Shown here: positions 27,803 to 37,957 of the stretch, piece after piece
Position numbering within the stretch: the first letter of the stretch is position 1
Layout of the letters: each line of letters starts with the position of its first letter
NCBI RefSeq assembly: GCF_000285275.1
Contig: NZ_CADO01000011.1
Location: forward strand, 21,278-85,277
DNA from: Acetobacter pasteurianus subsp. pasteurianus LMG 1262 = NBRC 106471
GTDB taxonomy: Bacteria; Pseudomonadota; Alphaproteobacteria; Acetobacterales; Acetobacteraceae
DNA: 64,000 nucleotides
Direction of reading: 5' to 3'
Notes under the pieces: model-generated
The model's database searches: none
The model's input: only the letters and a program-made list of their open reading frames with translations
What the model was told of the DNA's origin: nothing
Position numbers and translations under genes: made by a program

Positions 27803-28762
27803 ATGACGTCTTCCCGCTCTCTCACCCTTGGTGTGCTTAATGGTATGGGAAGCGGTGCGTTATGGGGCACTGTATTTATTGTTCCCCTGCTTCTGCATGA
27901 TTTTACATCTCTGCAAATGACAGCCGGGCGTTACATTGTTTACGGCCTGATCTCTCTGGCCTTACTATTGCCCCGTTGGAATATTCTTAAAAACATTCTG
28001 GGAAAAGCCGAATGGATTGCGCTTATCCGCTTATCTATTCTGGGCAATGTTCTGTATTACATTCTGCTTTCCACCGCCATTACAACCGTAGGCGGCCCCG
28101 TAACCACGCTTATTATTGGTTTTTTACCCATTGCCGTGCTGATTATGGGCATACGGGCCGGTAGTAGCATCCGTGTCAAACAGATTGCTGCCCCCATGAG
28201 TCTCAGTATTATTGGCATTCTGCTGATTGTTTCGCGCAGTTTTACGGCTCATGCCACAGCCACTCCGACGCATTCAGTTGCTTTTTCCACCCAGATTATT
28301 GGATTGTTCTGCGCTGTAGGAGCCTTGGCATCTTGGACATTGTATGCCGTTGAAAACACACGTTGGCTGTTAAAAACCTCTACGGTGAGTGACCATGACT
28401 GGTCCCTGCTGACAGGCGTTGTAACTGGCGCACTAGCCCTTGTGCTGGTTATTCCCGCTTTTGTTTTTCATGCTGCGCCCCATGCTTGGCTAGATTGGGC
28501 ACGTTTTTGGGGCGTATGTAGTGCTACGGCGCTTTTGGCTTCTGTAGTCGCCAACGGGTTATGGAACCGAGCCTCCCGCCTGCTGCCGCTCACACTTTCT
28601 GGACAGATGATTATTTTTGAAACGCTGTTTGCTCTGCTTTACAGCTTTGTATGGGCGCATCGCTGGCCAAGTATTGTAGAATTTTGCGCCATTATCTGCC
28701 TGATAACAGGTGTGCTGTGGTGCACGGCAGCCCACCGTACACCACACAACACATCTGAATAA
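27803..28762 (+). CDS. EamA/DMT-superfamily transporter
   Basis: A 319-residue inner-membrane protein with about ten hydrophobic helices in two five-helix halves, as in drug/metabolite exporters of the EamA type. The N-terminal GMGSGALWGTVFIVPLLL and the central GGPVTTLIIGFLPIAVLIMG segments are typical. Residues 145-165 form a longer loop between helices. Substrate unknown; relatives export amino acids, metabolites or drugs. It stands alone, and its stop is 9 bp from the end of the convergent DUF1328 gene. Confidence 0.85.
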   Translation: MTSSRSLTLGVLNGMGSGALWGTVFIVPLLLHDFTSLQMTAGRYIVYGLISLALLLPRWNILKNILGKAEWIALIRLSILGNVLYYILLSTAITTVGGPVTTLIIGFLPIAVLIMGIRAGSSIRVKQIAAPMSLSIIGILLIVSRSFTAHATATPTHSVAFSTQIIGLFCAVGALASWTLYAVENTRWLLKTSTVSDHDWSLLTGVVTGALALVLVIPAFVFHAAPHAWLDWARFWGVCSATALLASVVANGLWNRASRLLPLTLSGQMIIFETLFALLYSFVWAHRWPSIVEFCAIICLITGVLWCTAAHRTPHNTSE

Positions 28763-28771
28763 AAGCTGAAA

Positions 28772-28942
28772 TCAGGTTCGGGGTGTGCGGCCAAAAAAGA
28801 GGCTGATCACCAGCAGCACCACAAACACAAACAGCAGAATTTTCGCTATTTCTGTAAAGTTGCCTGCCGCGCCAGAAAACCCGAATATGGATGCCAGAAG
28901 GGCAAAAATTAGAAAAATCAGAACCCAGCGTAAAATAGCCAT
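28772..28942 (-). CDS. DUF1328 (YtjA-type) small membrane protein
   Basis: A 56-residue protein starting MAILRWVLIFLIFALLASIF, then GFSGAAGNFTEIAKILLFVF and a second hydrophobic run ending LFFGRTPRT. Two membrane helices separated by the conserved GFSGAAG...A..AKILF motif identify the DUF1328 family. GGGAG lies 7 bases before the ATG. Such proteins are often stress-induced in other bacteria; function is unknown. It is convergent with the EamA gene. Confidence 0.93.
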   Translation of the reverse strand: MAILRWVLIFLIFALLASIFGFSGAAGNFTEIAKILLFVFVVLLVISLFFGRTPRT

Positions 28943-29074
28943 CTACTTTCTCCCTTCCGCCACACGTCAATACGTATGACTGTTAGTCACCTGTAGTAGA
29001 AAGACTAACGCACAAAAGCGGCAACAGTTTGCTGTTACCGCTTTGAGCTTACGTTGTACGCCTCTAGGGCGGCT

Positions 29075-29833
29075 TTAGTGTTCTTCTGCGCCGGGAATAA
29101 TATCATAAGCTGGGCTACCGGCAGGTGGCCCGGGTGGCGGGGCATCACCTACCGCAATACCCACCATCTTTTCGGCTGATGCACCAATTTCTCGCGCATC
29201 AATGGCCGTGCCAAGTTCACCACTGCTGCCTGTGCCAACAGCATAGAGCATTTGGCCCGGTGTAAGCAGATTAGCCACGCGCGTAGCTTCACGCGGAGCA
29301 ATGCAGATAACGGAGTGATCTTTCAAAATCACACCGGAAAGTTCCCCATTGGCATTGTAAAGCTGCTGCCAGATTTCGCCATGCAGCACCAAATCCGGGC
29401 CGGCAATCATTTCTGTAGAATGCACAGGCATGGCAATAAAGTTATCCTGCATGCCACGGCCACGCGGGCTGGTAATTCCAAATGCCCGAATAATAGGCAG
29501 TGTGCGGCCTTTTAACCCGCGGATGGAAATAGCATCCCCCGGTTTAACCAGCCCAGCCAATGCATGCGTTTGTTCAGGAGAAACAAAAACCTGCGTGCCA
29601 TCTTCCAGCACCAGCCCAAACACACCCCCATGAGGAGAAGGCAGAAACTGCGCGACCTTACCGCTAAAGGAAGGCAAGCCAGAAAGATCATACACACCAT
29701 CTGCCTGCTTTTCTGTGTGTGTCTGCCGAGCAGAAAATGACTCTGCCTTGGTGGCAGGCGTTTTATGTGCTGGCGCGGCTACAGCCACGGAAGACACGAA
29801 TAAGGCAGCAGACAAAGAAAGCAGATAGCGCAT
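29075..29833 (-). CDS. Exported protein with two homologous domains, unknown function
   Basis: From the ATG at 29833 this is a 252-residue protein with a signal peptide (MRYLLSLSAALFVSSVAVAA). The mature part contains two tandem repeats of about 65 residues that resemble each other: GKVAQFLP...FGLVLEDGTQVFVSPEQ...LVKPGDAISIRG and GEIWQQLY...SGVILKDHSVICIAPRE...LLTPGQMLYAVG. The pattern of beta strands with a G-V-hydrophobic-D-G/H core suggests OB-like folds. An upstream in-frame start at 29920 would bury the signal peptide and is unlikely. It ends with a Pro/Gly-rich tail. Not recognised further. Confidence 0.75.
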   Translation of the reverse strand: MRYLLSLSAALFVSSVAVAAPAHKTPATKAESFSARQTHTEKQADGVYDLSGLPSFSGKVAQFLPSPHGGVFGLVLEDGTQVFVSPEQTHALAGLVKPGDAISIRGLKGRTLPIIRAFGITSPRGRGMQDNFIAMPVHSTEMIAGPDLVLHGEIWQQLYNANGELSGVILKDHSVICIAPREATRVANLLTPGQMLYAVGTGSSGELGTAIDAREIGASAEKMVGIAVGDAPPPGPPAGSPAYDIIPGAEEH

Positions 29834-29954
29834 AGTCCAACCGATTATGAAACGCCGCCCCCGCCCATATGTGCACGGGGGACAGCATTGCGTGAGATTC
29901 GTGGCCCTATTCTTTGCCACGAACTGTCATTCCCGCAAGAGCGGGAAAAGCGTG

Positions 29955-31532
29955 TCAGTGGCGGAAATGGCGCATACCAGTAAACACCATGGCAATACCG
30001 GCAGCATCTGCTGCGGCAATCACCTCGTTATCACGGATGGAACCACCGGGCTGGATAACCGCTGTGGCCCCAGCGGCAACAATGGTTTCCAGACCATCTG
30101 CAAACGGGAAGAACGCATCAGACGCAGCAACAGAACCCTGCGTAAGCGGCGTGTCCTGCCCGGCAGCCTTTGCGGCCTCACCACTTTTGGAAGCCGCAAT
30201 ACGCGCAGAATCCACACGGCTCATCTGGCCAGCGCCAATGCCTACCGTGGCGCCATCCTTGGCATACACAATAGCGTTGGACTTAACGTGCTTAGCCACA
30301 CGGAATGCAAAGATCAGATCCTGCATTTCCTGTTCCGTAGGGGCGCGCTTTGTCACCACCTTCAGGCCTTCACGGCTGATCTGGCCGTTATCACGCGTTT
30401 GAGCCAGAAAACCACCGGCTACGGAACGCACCACAATGCCTTCTGCCGCAGGGTTAGGCAGGCCACCGGTTAGCAGCAGACGCAGGTTCTTTTTGCGGGA
30501 CAGAAGCGCCTTGGCATCTTCTTCCGCATCGGGAGCCACAATCACTTCTGTAAAGATGGTGGAAATTTTTTCTGCCGTGGCAGCATCCAGCGTGCGGTTA
30601 AGGGCCACAATGCCCCCAAAGGCAGAAACCGGATCGCACCGCAGGGCCTGATCCCACGCAGCTGTCAGCGAAGGTGCAACAGCCACACCGCAGGGGTTGG
30701 CATGTTTTACAATTACAACGGCTGGGCTATCAAATTCGGCAACAGCCTCAAACGCAGCATCGGTATCATTGATGTTGTTGTAGGACAGAGACTTGCCCTG
30801 CACCTGCTGTGCCGTTGCCACGCCCGGGCGCACTGTGCCATCGCGATAGAAAGCAGCCTTCTGATGCGGGTTTTCACCGTAACGCAGAATTTCCGCACGC
30901 TGGCCAGCCATAATAAACCGTTCGGGGAAAGGCTGCTGAGCCTGCTTAGCAAACCATGCAGCAATAGCGGCATCATAAGCGGCAGTGCGGGCATACGCAG
31001 CACCCGCATAGGCACGGCGCATTTCCAGTGTGGTGCCACCATCGCCCAGCGCATCAATCAGCCCTTCATACTGGGCTGGGTCTGTCAGCACCACCACATG
31101 GGCGTGATTTTTGGCGGCTGCGCGAATAAGTGCCGGGCCGCCGATATCAATGTTTTCAATGCACGTGTCTGCATCTGCGCCAGAAGCAACCGTTTTTTCA
31201 AACGGATACAGATTCACAGCCACCAGATCGATCGGGCCAATGCCGTGTTCTTCCATCTGAGCCACGTGGGCTGGCAGATCACGCCGCCCCAGAATGCCGC
31301 CATGAATTTTGGGCACCAGTGTTTTTACCCGGCCATCCAGAATTTCGGGAAAGCCTGTGTAATCCGAAACTTCCGTAACAGGGATGCCCGCATCGCGCAG
31401 CGCCTTGGCAGACCCCCCGGTAGAAAGAATTTCCGCTCCCTGCGCTGCAAGAGCGCGGGCAAGGTCAAGCAGACCCGTTTTATCGGAAACAGAAACAAGG
31501 GCACGACGGATAGGCAGCGTCGTCTGGCTCAT
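29955..31532 (-). CDS. purH: PurH, AICAR transformylase/IMP cyclohydrolase
   Basis: Bifunctional enzyme for the last two steps of IMP synthesis. The N-terminal MGS-like cyclohydrolase domain (residues 1 to about 190; [57 protein letters not shown] in pieces) is followed by the transformylase domain with [26 protein letters not shown] and [14 protein letters not shown]. The ATG at 31532 with AAGG 6 bases upstream gives 525 residues, as expected. It lies after the trmB terminator and forms its own unit. Confidence 0.98.
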   Translation of the reverse strand: MSQTTLPIRRALVSVSDKTGLLDLARALAAQGAEILSTGGSAKALRDAGIPVTEVSDYTGFPEILDGRVKTLVPKIHGGILGRRDLPAHVAQMEEHGIGPIDLVAVNLYPFEKTVASGADADTCIENIDIGGPALIRAAAKNHAHVVVLTDPAQYEGLIDALGDGGTTLEMRRAYAGAAYARTAAYDAAIAAWFAKQAQQPFPERFIMAGQRAEILRYGENPHQKAAFYRDGTVRPGVATAQQVQGKSLSYNNINDTDAAFEAVAEFDSPAVVIVKHANPCGVAVAPSLTAAWDQALRCDPVSAFGGIVALNRTLDAATAEKISTIFTEVIVAPDAEEDAKALLSRKKNLRLLLTGGLPNPAAEGIVVRSVAGGFLAQTRDNGQISREGLKVVTKRAPTEQEMQDLIFAFRVAKHVKSNAIVYAKDGATVGIGAGQMSRVDSARIAASKSGEAAKAAGQDTPLTQGSVAASDAFFPFADGLETIVAAGATAVIQPGGSIRDNEVIAAADAAGIAMVFTGMRHFRH

Positions 31533-31620
31533 GGCGGACCTTTCGCATGGCAAAAACGTAATGCGGGCTGATGAACCCACATGCCACATGCAGACCATCA
31601 GCCGAGGGGTGAAAAACGAC

Positions 31621-31642
31621 AAAACCCGCCTTAGCGGCGGGT
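31621..31642 (-). terminator. Terminator of metK-trmB, overlapping the trmB stop
   Basis: On the minus strand ACCCGCC (31642-31636) and GGCGGGT (31630-31624) pair, followed by TTTTGTCGTTTTT. The trmB stop codon (31631-31633) lies in the loop. Confidence 0.82.
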
Positions 31643-32368
31643 AAATGTCCAGTACATAGGCTGGCGGCCAGCAGCAATGGCCTTGGCTTCATACCGTGTG
31701 GGGAACCAGCCTTCTGGCCGGGTTAAAACGGGTTCGGGCGCTTCAAAGTAATCCTGAACTGCCATAACTTCCTGCACCCATGCCTGATAGGTAGGATCAT
31801 CACTGGCAACGCGCCATACGGCACCGGGCTTAAGCACACGTGCAGCCAGCGCCACATTTTGCGGATGCACAAAGCGCCGCTTGGCATGGCGAGCCTTGGG
31901 CCACGGATCTGGGAACATCAGGAACAACCTGTCCAGACACGCATCGGGCAGAACATTCAGCACTTGCCGGGCATCATCATCCCACAGCCGCAGCATTTCT
32001 GGCACAGGAGCCGTTGCTTCCTTTCCTACCGGCACAAGGCGGCTTAACAGGGAGCACAAACCGTTATGGAAAACTTCGGAGGCAATATACCCCACTTCGG
32101 GGTGTGCATTGGTTTGGGCAAGCACGTGCTCACCACCACCAAAGCCAACCTCAAACCAGATCTGTTCTGGCTTATGGCCAAAAACAGACGCCGGATCTGC
32201 CGCGCGTTCTAGCGGAAAGCGCATACGCGGCAGGGTTTCATCCAGCAGCCGTTCCTGACGGGGGCGCAACGGATGCCCACGCTGGCGACCGTACAGCCGC
32301 TCCGGCGGGGGTTTAACATCTGTTACCACAGGCTGACCATTTTCAGCCGAACCTTTAGCCTCCGCCAT
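31631..32368 (-). CDS. trmB: TrmB, tRNA (guanine-46-N7)-methyltransferase
   Basis: Methylates G46 in the variable loop of several tRNAs using SAM. The 245-residue protein has an N-terminal basic [19 protein letters not shown] segment, the SAM-binding [16 protein letters not shown], the [10 protein letters not shown] turn and the catalytic [18 protein letters not shown] motif, followed by [11 protein letters not shown]. It follows metK by 18 bp on the same strand, so the SAM-making enzyme and this SAM user are co-transcribed. Confidence 0.97.
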   Translation of the reverse strand: MAEAKGSAENGQPVVTDVKPPPERLYGRQRGHPLRPRQERLLDETLPRMRFPLERAADPASVFGHKPEQIWFEVGFGGGEHVLAQTNAHPEVGYIASEVFHNGLCSLLSRLVPVGKEATAPVPEMLRLWDDDARQVLNVLPDACLDRLFLMFPDPWPKARHAKRRFVHPQNVALAARVLKPGAVWRVASDDPTYQAWVQEVMAVQDYFEAPEPVLTRPEGWFPTRYEAKAIAAGRQPMYWTFTRR

Positions 32369-32386
32369 GAACAGAACGCCCTAAAC

Positions 32387-33574
32387 TTAGCGGTTCAGCG
32401 CGCTACGCAGGGCATCAACCAGATCGGTCTGTTCCCACGTAAAGGTGTCCAGCTTTGCATCTGGCGTGCGGCCAAAGTGACCGTAAGCAGATGTGACAGC
32501 ATAAATCGGACGGTTCAGGCGCAGGTGCTTACGGATACCACGCGGGGTGAGATCCATAACTTCACGCAGAATATCACCCAGACGGTTTTCATCCACGTCC
32601 TTGCCGGTTTCATCCAGATCCACATAAACGGACAGCGGATGAGACACGCCAATGGCGTAGGAAAGCTGAATGGTGCAACGGTCTGCCAGACCAGCGGCCA
32701 CAACGTTTTTGGCCAGATAGCGGCAGGCATAAGCTGCGGAACGGTCAACCTTCGTGGGGTCCTTACCGGAGAATGCACCACCACCATGCGGAGCTGCACC
32801 ACCATAGGTATCCACAATAATCTTACGGCCTGTCAGCCCGCAGTCACCATCTGGACCACCAATGACGAACACACCCGTAGGGTTGACGTAGAATTCTTTT
32901 TCCGGCGGCACCCAGCCTTCGGGCAGCACATTCTTAACCACTTGGCCCAGACGACCACGCAGTTCTTCCTGATTCACACCTTCATCATGCTGGGTGGAGA
33001 TCACCACAGAGGTGGCACCAACCGGGCGGCCATTGACGTAGCGCAAGGTTACCTGGCTTTTGGCATCCGGCTGCAGGCCAGCCACAATCGGGTCACCCGC
33101 ACGGCGCAGATCACGCATTTCATGCAGAATGCGGTGCGCGTAGTAAATGGGAGCCGGCATAAGGGTATCGGTTTCGTTCGAGGCATACCCGAACATGATC
33201 CCCTGATCGCCTGCGCCTTCATCTTTCTCGGCTGCGCTATCAACGCCTACCGCAATATCGGCAGACTGCGCATGCAGGTAATTGGCTGCTTCCGCACGGC
33301 GCCAGGAAAAACCTTCCTGATCATAACCGATATCTTTGACAGCTTCGCGCGCCAGTTCAATCAGCTTGTCCGATGTAACGGAAGATGGGCCACGTACTTC
33401 ACCCGCAAGAATGATGCGGTTGGTGGTTACCAGCGTTTCACAGGCAACGCGGGCTTCCGGATCTGCCGCAAGATAAGCGTCCAGAACGGTATCGCTGATC
33501 CGGTCAGCAACTTTATCGGGATGGCCTTCGGAAACAGACTCCGAAGTAAACAGAAAATCGCCGTCTTTACGCAT
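32387..33574 (-). CDS. metK: MetK, S-adenosylmethionine synthetase
   Basis: Makes SAM from methionine and ATP. The 395-residue protein from ATG 33574 has the ATP loop [21 protein letters not shown], the hexapeptide-like [12 protein letters not shown], the metal/phosphate region [18 protein letters not shown] and [10 protein letters not shown]. The start lacks a clear ribosome binding site; an in-frame GTG upstream is possible. No SAM riboswitch was recognised in the 188-bp region before it. Confidence 0.97.
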   Translation of the reverse strand: MRKDGDFLFTSESVSEGHPDKVADRISDTVLDAYLAADPEARVACETLVTTNRIILAGEVRGPSSVTSDKLIELAREAVKDIGYDQEGFSWRRAEAANYLHAQSADIAVGVDSAAEKDEGAGDQGIMFGYASNETDTLMPAPIYYAHRILHEMRDLRRAGDPIVAGLQPDAKSQVTLRYVNGRPVGATSVVISTQHDEGVNQEELRGRLGQVVKNVLPEGWVPPEKEFYVNPTGVFVIGGPDGDCGLTGRKIIVDTYGGAAPHGGGAFSGKDPTKVDRSAAYACRYLAKNVVAAGLADRCTIQLSYAIGVSHPLSVYVDLDETGKDVDENRLGDILREVMDLTPRGIRKHLRLNRPIYAVTSAYGHFGRTPDAKLDTFTWEQTDLVDALRSALNR

Positions 33575-33644
33575 GATGGTGCCGTTTGCCCCACGCACTG
33601 TGAAAAAGGAAACAGAAGCCCGCCCTAAAAAAGGGGGACGAGGT

Positions 33645-33673
33645 CGTATGAAGGGATAGAAAGCAGCGGTCAA
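33645..33673 (-). promoter_or_regulatory. Candidate promoter of metK
   Basis: On the minus strand TTGACC (33673-33668), a 17-base spacer and CATACG (33650-33645) resemble a -35/-10 pair. The -10 match is poor (3/6). The -35 overlaps a GTCAA-N5-TTGAC dyad, which might be an operator. Confidence 0.3.
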
Positions 33674-33729
33674 GAGTATTGACTAAACAGGCCAACCAGA
33701 ATCGCCGTTTTCAGCCTTGCGCCCAACGC

Positions 33730-33750
33730 GGGGCGGACACTGCCCGCCCC
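33730..33750 (-). terminator. GC-rich hairpin after dapB
   Basis: GGGGCGG (33730-33736) and CCGCCCC (33744-33750) form a 7-bp stem 13 bases after the dapB stop. No T-tract follows on the minus strand, so termination would be weak, and read-through toward metK is possible. Confidence 0.4.
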
Positions 33751-33762
33751 TTTGTTCTGGCA

Positions 33763-34542
33763 TTATAGCGGGGGCAGACCCAGCACATCTTCCATGCTGT
33801 AAAGACCGGGTTTGTGCCCTTTTACCCACTTGGCTGCACGCACCGCACCCGTGGCAAAAATGCGCCGATCAAACGCGCGGTGACCCAGAACAATCTGCTC
33901 ATCGGCTGATGTGAACAATACTTCATGTTCGCCCACAATCTGCCCGCCACGTAAGGCTGCAAAGCCAATGGCCCCTTCCTTACGGGGGCCTGTATGGCCA
34001 TCACGCCCGCTTTCACGCACGTCTGCCAGCTTTACACCACGCCCCTGTGCCACGGCCTCACCAATAGCCAAGGCCGTGCCAGATGGTGCATCCACTTTCT
34101 GCCGATGATGCATTTCCACAATTTCAGCATCGTAGGAGTCTGCTGGCAATACGCGGGCCATCATCTGCGCCAAACGCTGCACTAATGTGACGCCCGGAGA
34201 GTAATTGGCAGCATGCACCACAGCAATTTTTTCTGCTGCTTTGTTTACGGCTGACTGCTGCTCTGCTGAAAGGCCGGTTGTGCCCAGCACCCATGCCGCG
34301 CCCGCGGCAGCCAGAGCCTGCGCGTTCGGGATAACGGTATCAGCGTGGGTGAAATCAATCACCACATCGCTGTTGGCTGCAAGCTCGGCCATATCCTTAA
34401 ACAGCGGCACACCTTGGGGCAGACCACTGGCTGCTTCCGGCTTACGTGTTGTGCCGCCAGAAAGGGTTGCCCCTGCGGCCTGCACTTCCTCCACTAACAA
34501 ACGGCCCACGCGCCCCGTTATGCCTGCAATACCGATACGCAT
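33763..34542 (-). CDS. dapB: DapB, 4-hydroxy-tetrahydrodipicolinate reductase
   Basis: NAD(P)H-dependent step of diaminopimelate/lysine synthesis. The Rossmann motif is IGIAGITGRVGRLL; the catalytic segment EIVEMHHRQKVDAPSGTAL carries the HHxxKxDxPSGTA signature; GEHEVLFTSADEQIVLGHRAFDR follows in pieces. Length 259 is normal. AAGGAA lies 9 bases before the ATG. It starts 6 bp after dnaJ, so it is very likely in the same transcript as a heat-shock gene. Confidence 0.97.
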   Translation of the reverse strand: MRIGIAGITGRVGRLLVEEVQAAGATLSGGTTRKPEAASGLPQGVPLFKDMAELAANSDVVIDFTHADTVIPNAQALAAAGAAWVLGTTGLSAEQQSAVNKAAEKIAVVHAANYSPGVTLVQRLAQMMARVLPADSYDAEIVEMHHRQKVDAPSGTALAIGEAVAQGRGVKLADVRESGRDGHTGPRKEGAIGFAALRGGQIVGEHEVLFTSADEQIVLGHRAFDRRIFATGAVRAAKWVKGHKPGLYSMEDVLGLPPL

Positions 34543-34548
34543 GAGCGC

Positions 34549-35691
34549 TTATTCCTTCCCTTCAAAAAAGTCCCGAACACGGCGGAAGAAGCCCGTATGT
34601 TCGGGGCTCTGCTTCACATCCTCACCGGCTTCTTTTTCAAATTCTTCCAACAGTTCACGCTGGCGCTTGCTGAGGTTTTGCGGCGTTTCCACCGTAACCT
34701 GAATGTACATATCGCCACGAGCGGTAGAGCGCAGAACCGAGAAGCCTTTGCCGCGCAGGCGGAAATGTGCACCGGTTTGCGTGCCAGCCGGAATTTTCAC
34801 CTTGGTGCGGGAGCCATCAATAACAGGCACTTCAATTTCTGTACCCAAAGCAGCCTGCGCCATGCGCAACGGCACGCGGCAATAAATGTTGGCACCATCG
34901 CGCTGGAAAATACCATGTTCCGTAACGGAAACGTGGATATACAGATCACCCGGCGGCACACCGTTGCCCCCGGCCTCTCCTTCACCAGAAAGACGGATGC
35001 GGGTGCCATCTTCCACACCGGCAGGAATCTGCACTTCAACCGTGCGTTCCTTTTCCACTGTGCCTTCGCCGTGGCAAACCTTGCAGGGGTTTTTCACTAC
35101 CTTGCCAGCACCATGACAGGTTGGGCATGGGCGTTCCACAACAAAGAAGCCCTGCTGCGCCCGCACCTTGCCTGCGCCGTGACAGCTTGGGCAGACTTCA
35201 ACGCCAGATGCGCCATCATCAGAGCCGGTGCCGTGGCAGGCTTCGCACGCCACGCGGGTTATCACCCGCACATCTTTCTTTACGCCGCTGAAGGCTTCTT
35301 CCAGCGTGATTTCAACATGAGTCTGGATATCGTTGCCGGTGCGAGCACGGCCACCGCGGCGGCCACCCATCATGTCACCAAACATCTGTTCGAAAATATC
35401 GCCCAGACCACCGCCACCAAAGCCACCGCTAAAGTCAAACCCGCCGGGGCCAGGGCCACCGCCTTCAAACGCGGCATGGCCATACTGGTCATACGCAGCG
35501 CGCTTTTGTTCGTCCTTCAGGATATCGTAGGCTTGGTTGATTTCCTTAAACTTGGCTTCTGCTGCATCATCCCCCGGGTTCCGATCGGGATGATACTTCA
35601 TGGCCAGCTTGCGATAGGATTTCTTGAGTTCATCGGCCGTGGCTGTTCGGGAAACTTCAAGAATTGCGTAGTAATCGAGCTGAGTGGCCAT
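34549..35691 (-). CDS. dnaJ: DnaJ, Hsp40 co-chaperone
   Basis: Delivers unfolded proteins to DnaK and stimulates its ATPase. The J domain (1-70) has the HPD tripeptide in [11 protein letters not shown]; a Gly/Phe-rich linker follows; four zinc motifs are visible ([32 protein letters not shown]); the C-terminal substrate domains are complete. Length 380 is standard. GAGGA lies 6 bases before the ATG. Two terminator-like hairpins separate it from dnaK, so dnaJ and dapB probably receive only part of the dnaK transcription. Confidence 0.98.
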   Translation of the reverse strand: MATQLDYYAILEVSRTATADELKKSYRKLAMKYHPDRNPGDDAAEAKFKEINQAYDILKDEQKRAAYDQYGHAAFEGGGPGPGGFDFSGGFGGGGLGDIFEQMFGDMMGGRRGGRARTGNDIQTHVEITLEEAFSGVKKDVRVITRVACEACHGTGSDDGASGVEVCPSCHGAGKVRAQQGFFVVERPCPTCHGAGKVVKNPCKVCHGEGTVEKERTVEVQIPAGVEDGTRIRLSGEGEAGGNGVPPGDLYIHVSVTEHGIFQRDGANIYCRVPLRMAQAALGTEIEVPVIDGSRTKVKIPAGTQTGAHFRLRGKGFSVLRSTARGDMYIQVTVETPQNLSKRQRELLEEFEKEAGEDVKQSPEHTGFFRRVRDFFEGKE

Positions 35692-35751
35692 GGAAGTCCT
35701 CTTGTCGGGGGCTGCCTCTAAAGCATGAGCACAGCATGTGTCCGAAACAAC

Positions 35752-35785
35752 AAAAAGCGCCCGCCTTACAATGAAGCGCGGACGC
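35752..35785 (-). terminator. Terminator-like hairpin between dnaK and dnaJ (second)
   Basis: On the minus strand GCGTCCGCGCTT (35785-35774) pairs with AAGGCGGGCGC (35767-35757) through 11 base pairs with one bulged G, and T5 (35756-35752) follows. It is 61 bp before the dnaJ start. Confidence 0.75.
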
Positions 35786-35798
35786 CAGAAATAAAGTA

Positions 35799-35831
35799 AA
35801 GGGTGACTATGTTTGTCACATAGTCACCCTT
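35799..35831. terminator. Hairpin between dnaK and dnaJ (first)
   Basis: AAGGGTGACTATG (35799-35811) and CATAGTCACCCTT (35819-35831) form a perfect 13-bp stem, starting 15 bases after the dnaK stop. The downstream sequence on the minus strand is T-rich but broken (TACTTTATTT), so it may act as an mRNA-stabilising end or attenuator. Confidence 0.7.
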
Positions 35832-35846
35832 GTGCATAGCGTCCGA

Positions 35847-37751
35847 TCAGGACTTCTTGGTGTCGTTCACGTCTTCAAAGTCGGCGTCAACGATTTCTTT
35901 TTCGTCCGGCTTTGCTGCTTCTGCTTCCGGAGCAGCTTCACCAGCCTGACCAGCCTTGTAAGCGGCTTCACCCACCTTCATGGCTGCCTGTGTCAGGCGT
36001 TCGGTTGCGCTTTTCAGAGCTTCTGCATCTGTGCCTTCCATAGCGGCCTTAACAGCAGCAATGGCGCTTTCAGCTTCGCTCTTTTCAGCGGCCGGAACCT
36101 TGTCACCAGCTTCGGTCAGAGACTTTTCAGTCTGATGCACCAGAGCTTCGGCATTGTTGCGCAGTTCTACCTGCTCACGCTTGGCTTTATCGGCTTCAGC
36201 GTTGGCTTCAGCGTCCTTCACCATCTTGTCGATATCGGTATCGGACAGACCACCAGAAGCCTGGATCTTGATCTGCTGTTCCTTACCGGTTGCCTTGTCC
36301 TTAGCAGACACGGACACAATGCCGTTGGCATCGATATCGAAAGTCACTTCAATCTGCGGCACACCACGCGGAGCTGCGGGAATACCGGTAAGGTCGAAGT
36401 TACCCAGCAGCTTGTTATCGGCTGCCATTTCGCGTTCGCCCTGATAGACCTTAATGGTCACAGCGCTCTGGTTATCTTCCGCCGTGGAGAACACCTGGCT
36501 CTTCTTGGTCGGAATGGTTGTGTTGCGGTCGATCAGACGGGTGAACACACCACCCAGCGTTTCAATACCCAGAGAAAGCGGCGTTACGTCCAGCAGCAAA
36601 ACGTCTTTAACATCACCCTTCAGAACGGCACCCTGAATAGCCGCACCAATGGCCACAACTTCATCGGGGTTCACGTTACGGGCAGGGTCTTTACCAAAGA
36701 AGCCTTTAACCGTTTCGATAACCTTAGGCATACGGGTCATACCGCCAACCAGAATGACTTCGTCAATCTGAGAAGCAGACAGGCCAGCATCCTTCAGCGC
36801 TGCCTTACAGGGTTCCAGCGTACGCTGCACCAGATCGTCCACAAGGCTTTCCAGCTTGGCGCGGGTCAGCTTCAGAACAAGGTGTTTCGGGCCAGACGCA
36901 TCAGCTGTGATGAACGGCAGGTTGATTTCTGTTTCCTTGGAAGAAGACAGTTCGATCTTGGCTTTTTCTGCTGCTTCTTTCAGACGCTGCAGAGCCAGCT
37001 TGTCAGACCGCAGATCAATACCCTGTTCGCGTTTGAACTCATCTGCCAGATAGCCGATGATGCGGTTATCAAAGTCTTCACCACCCAGGAACGTATCACC
37101 GTTGGTGGATTTCACTTCGATCACGCCATCGGAAATTTCCAGAACGGAAACGTCAAACGTGCCGCCACCAAGGTCATACACAGCCACGGTGCCGCCGCTT
37201 TTCTTTTCCAGCCCGTAAGCCAGAGCAGCTGCTGTGGGTTCGTTGATGATACGCAGCACTTCAAGGCCGGCAATCTTACCTGCATCCTTGGTGGCCTGAC
37301 GCTGGGCATCGTTAAAGTAAGCCGGAACAGTGATAACGGCCTGAGAAACTTTTTCACCCAGATAGGATTCAGCCGTTTCCTTCATCTTGCCCAGAACGAA
37401 GGCGGAAATCTGTGAGGGGGCATATTTTTTGCCGCGCGCCTCAACCCATGCATCGCCGTTGTCACCTTGAACAATGGCGTAGGGCACCATTTCCTTGTCT
37501 TTCTGGACTGTCGGATCATCAAAACGACGACCGATCAGACGCTTAACAGCGTAGAAAGTGTTGGCCGGGTTGGTAACTGCCTGACGCTTTGCAGCCTGAC
37601 CCACCAGCATTTCACCACCTTCGGTGAAAGCCACCATAGACGGGGTGGTACGTGCGCCTTCGCTGTTTTCGATAACCTTAGTTTCGTTACCTTCACGCAC
37701 TGCAACGCAGGAGTTGGTCGTACCAAGGTCGATACCAATAACTTTACTCAT
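35847..37751 (-). CDS. dnaK: DnaK, Hsp70 chaperone
   Basis: ATP-dependent chaperone of 634 residues. The nucleotide-binding domain starts [14 protein letters not shown] and includes [15 protein letters not shown] and [10 protein letters not shown]; the substrate-binding domain has the linker [19 protein letters not shown]; the C-terminus ends in an acidic [10 protein letters not shown] motif that binds partners. AAGGGA lies 9 bases before the ATG. A sigma-32-type promoter lies about 120 bp upstream. Confidence 0.99.
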   Translation of the reverse strand: MSKVIGIDLGTTNSCVAVREGNETKVIENSEGARTTPSMVAFTEGGEMLVGQAAKRQAVTNPANTFYAVKRLIGRRFDDPTVQKDKEMVPYAIVQGDNGDAWVEARGKKYAPSQISAFVLGKMKETAESYLGEKVSQAVITVPAYFNDAQRQATKDAGKIAGLEVLRIINEPTAAALAYGLEKKSGGTVAVYDLGGGTFDVSVLEISDGVIEVKSTNGDTFLGGEDFDNRIIGYLADEFKREQGIDLRSDKLALQRLKEAAEKAKIELSSSKETEINLPFITADASGPKHLVLKLTRAKLESLVDDLVQRTLEPCKAALKDAGLSASQIDEVILVGGMTRMPKVIETVKGFFGKDPARNVNPDEVVAIGAAIQGAVLKGDVKDVLLLDVTPLSLGIETLGGVFTRLIDRNTTIPTKKSQVFSTAEDNQSAVTIKVYQGEREMAADNKLLGNFDLTGIPAAPRGVPQIEVTFDIDANGIVSVSAKDKATGKEQQIKIQASGGLSDTDIDKMVKDAEANAEADKAKREQVELRNNAEALVHQTEKSLTEAGDKVPAAEKSEAESAIAAVKAAMEGTDAEALKSATERLTQAAMKVGEAAYKAGQAGEAAPEAEAAKPDEKEIVDADFEDVNDTKKS

Positions 37752-37870
37752 TATATATTCCCTTTCAGCGACCCCATCTGGCCCGAAGCACCAGAAAAGG
37801 CCCTTGCTTTCATTTACCCGCCCGCTCTGCCCGTAACGGGGTAAAAGCAGGCCTGAATGATAAACCTGAT

Positions 37871-37897
37871 GTATGGTGGCGTTTTCTCTTTTTCAAG
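37871..37897 (-). promoter_or_regulatory. RpoH (sigma-32)-type promoter of dnaK
   Basis: On the minus strand CTTG (37897-37894), continued as CTTGAAAAA, a 17-base gap and CCATAC (37876-37871) fit the alphaproteobacterial heat-shock promoter pattern (CTTGAAA with CCATNT). The start would give a leader of about 110 bases. Confidence 0.75.
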
Positions 37898-37957
37898 AAG
37901 GGAAAACACCTTGGCAGGCAGGATTTTTTTACCTGCCGCCATGCCGTAACCTCCTGA

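Noticed and set aside
29928..29947. Terminator after purH (TTCCCGC/GCGGGAA)
   Set aside because: The hairpin is short and lacks a T-tract on the minus strand.
33575..33762. SAM riboswitch before metK
   Set aside because: No SAM-II, SAM/SAH or other known core motif could be found in the leader; only a weak promoter and a short dyad.
35832..37415. 527-codon open frame antisense to dnaK
   Set aside because: Antisense open frames to dnaK are a known artefact of codon bias; dnaK is certain.
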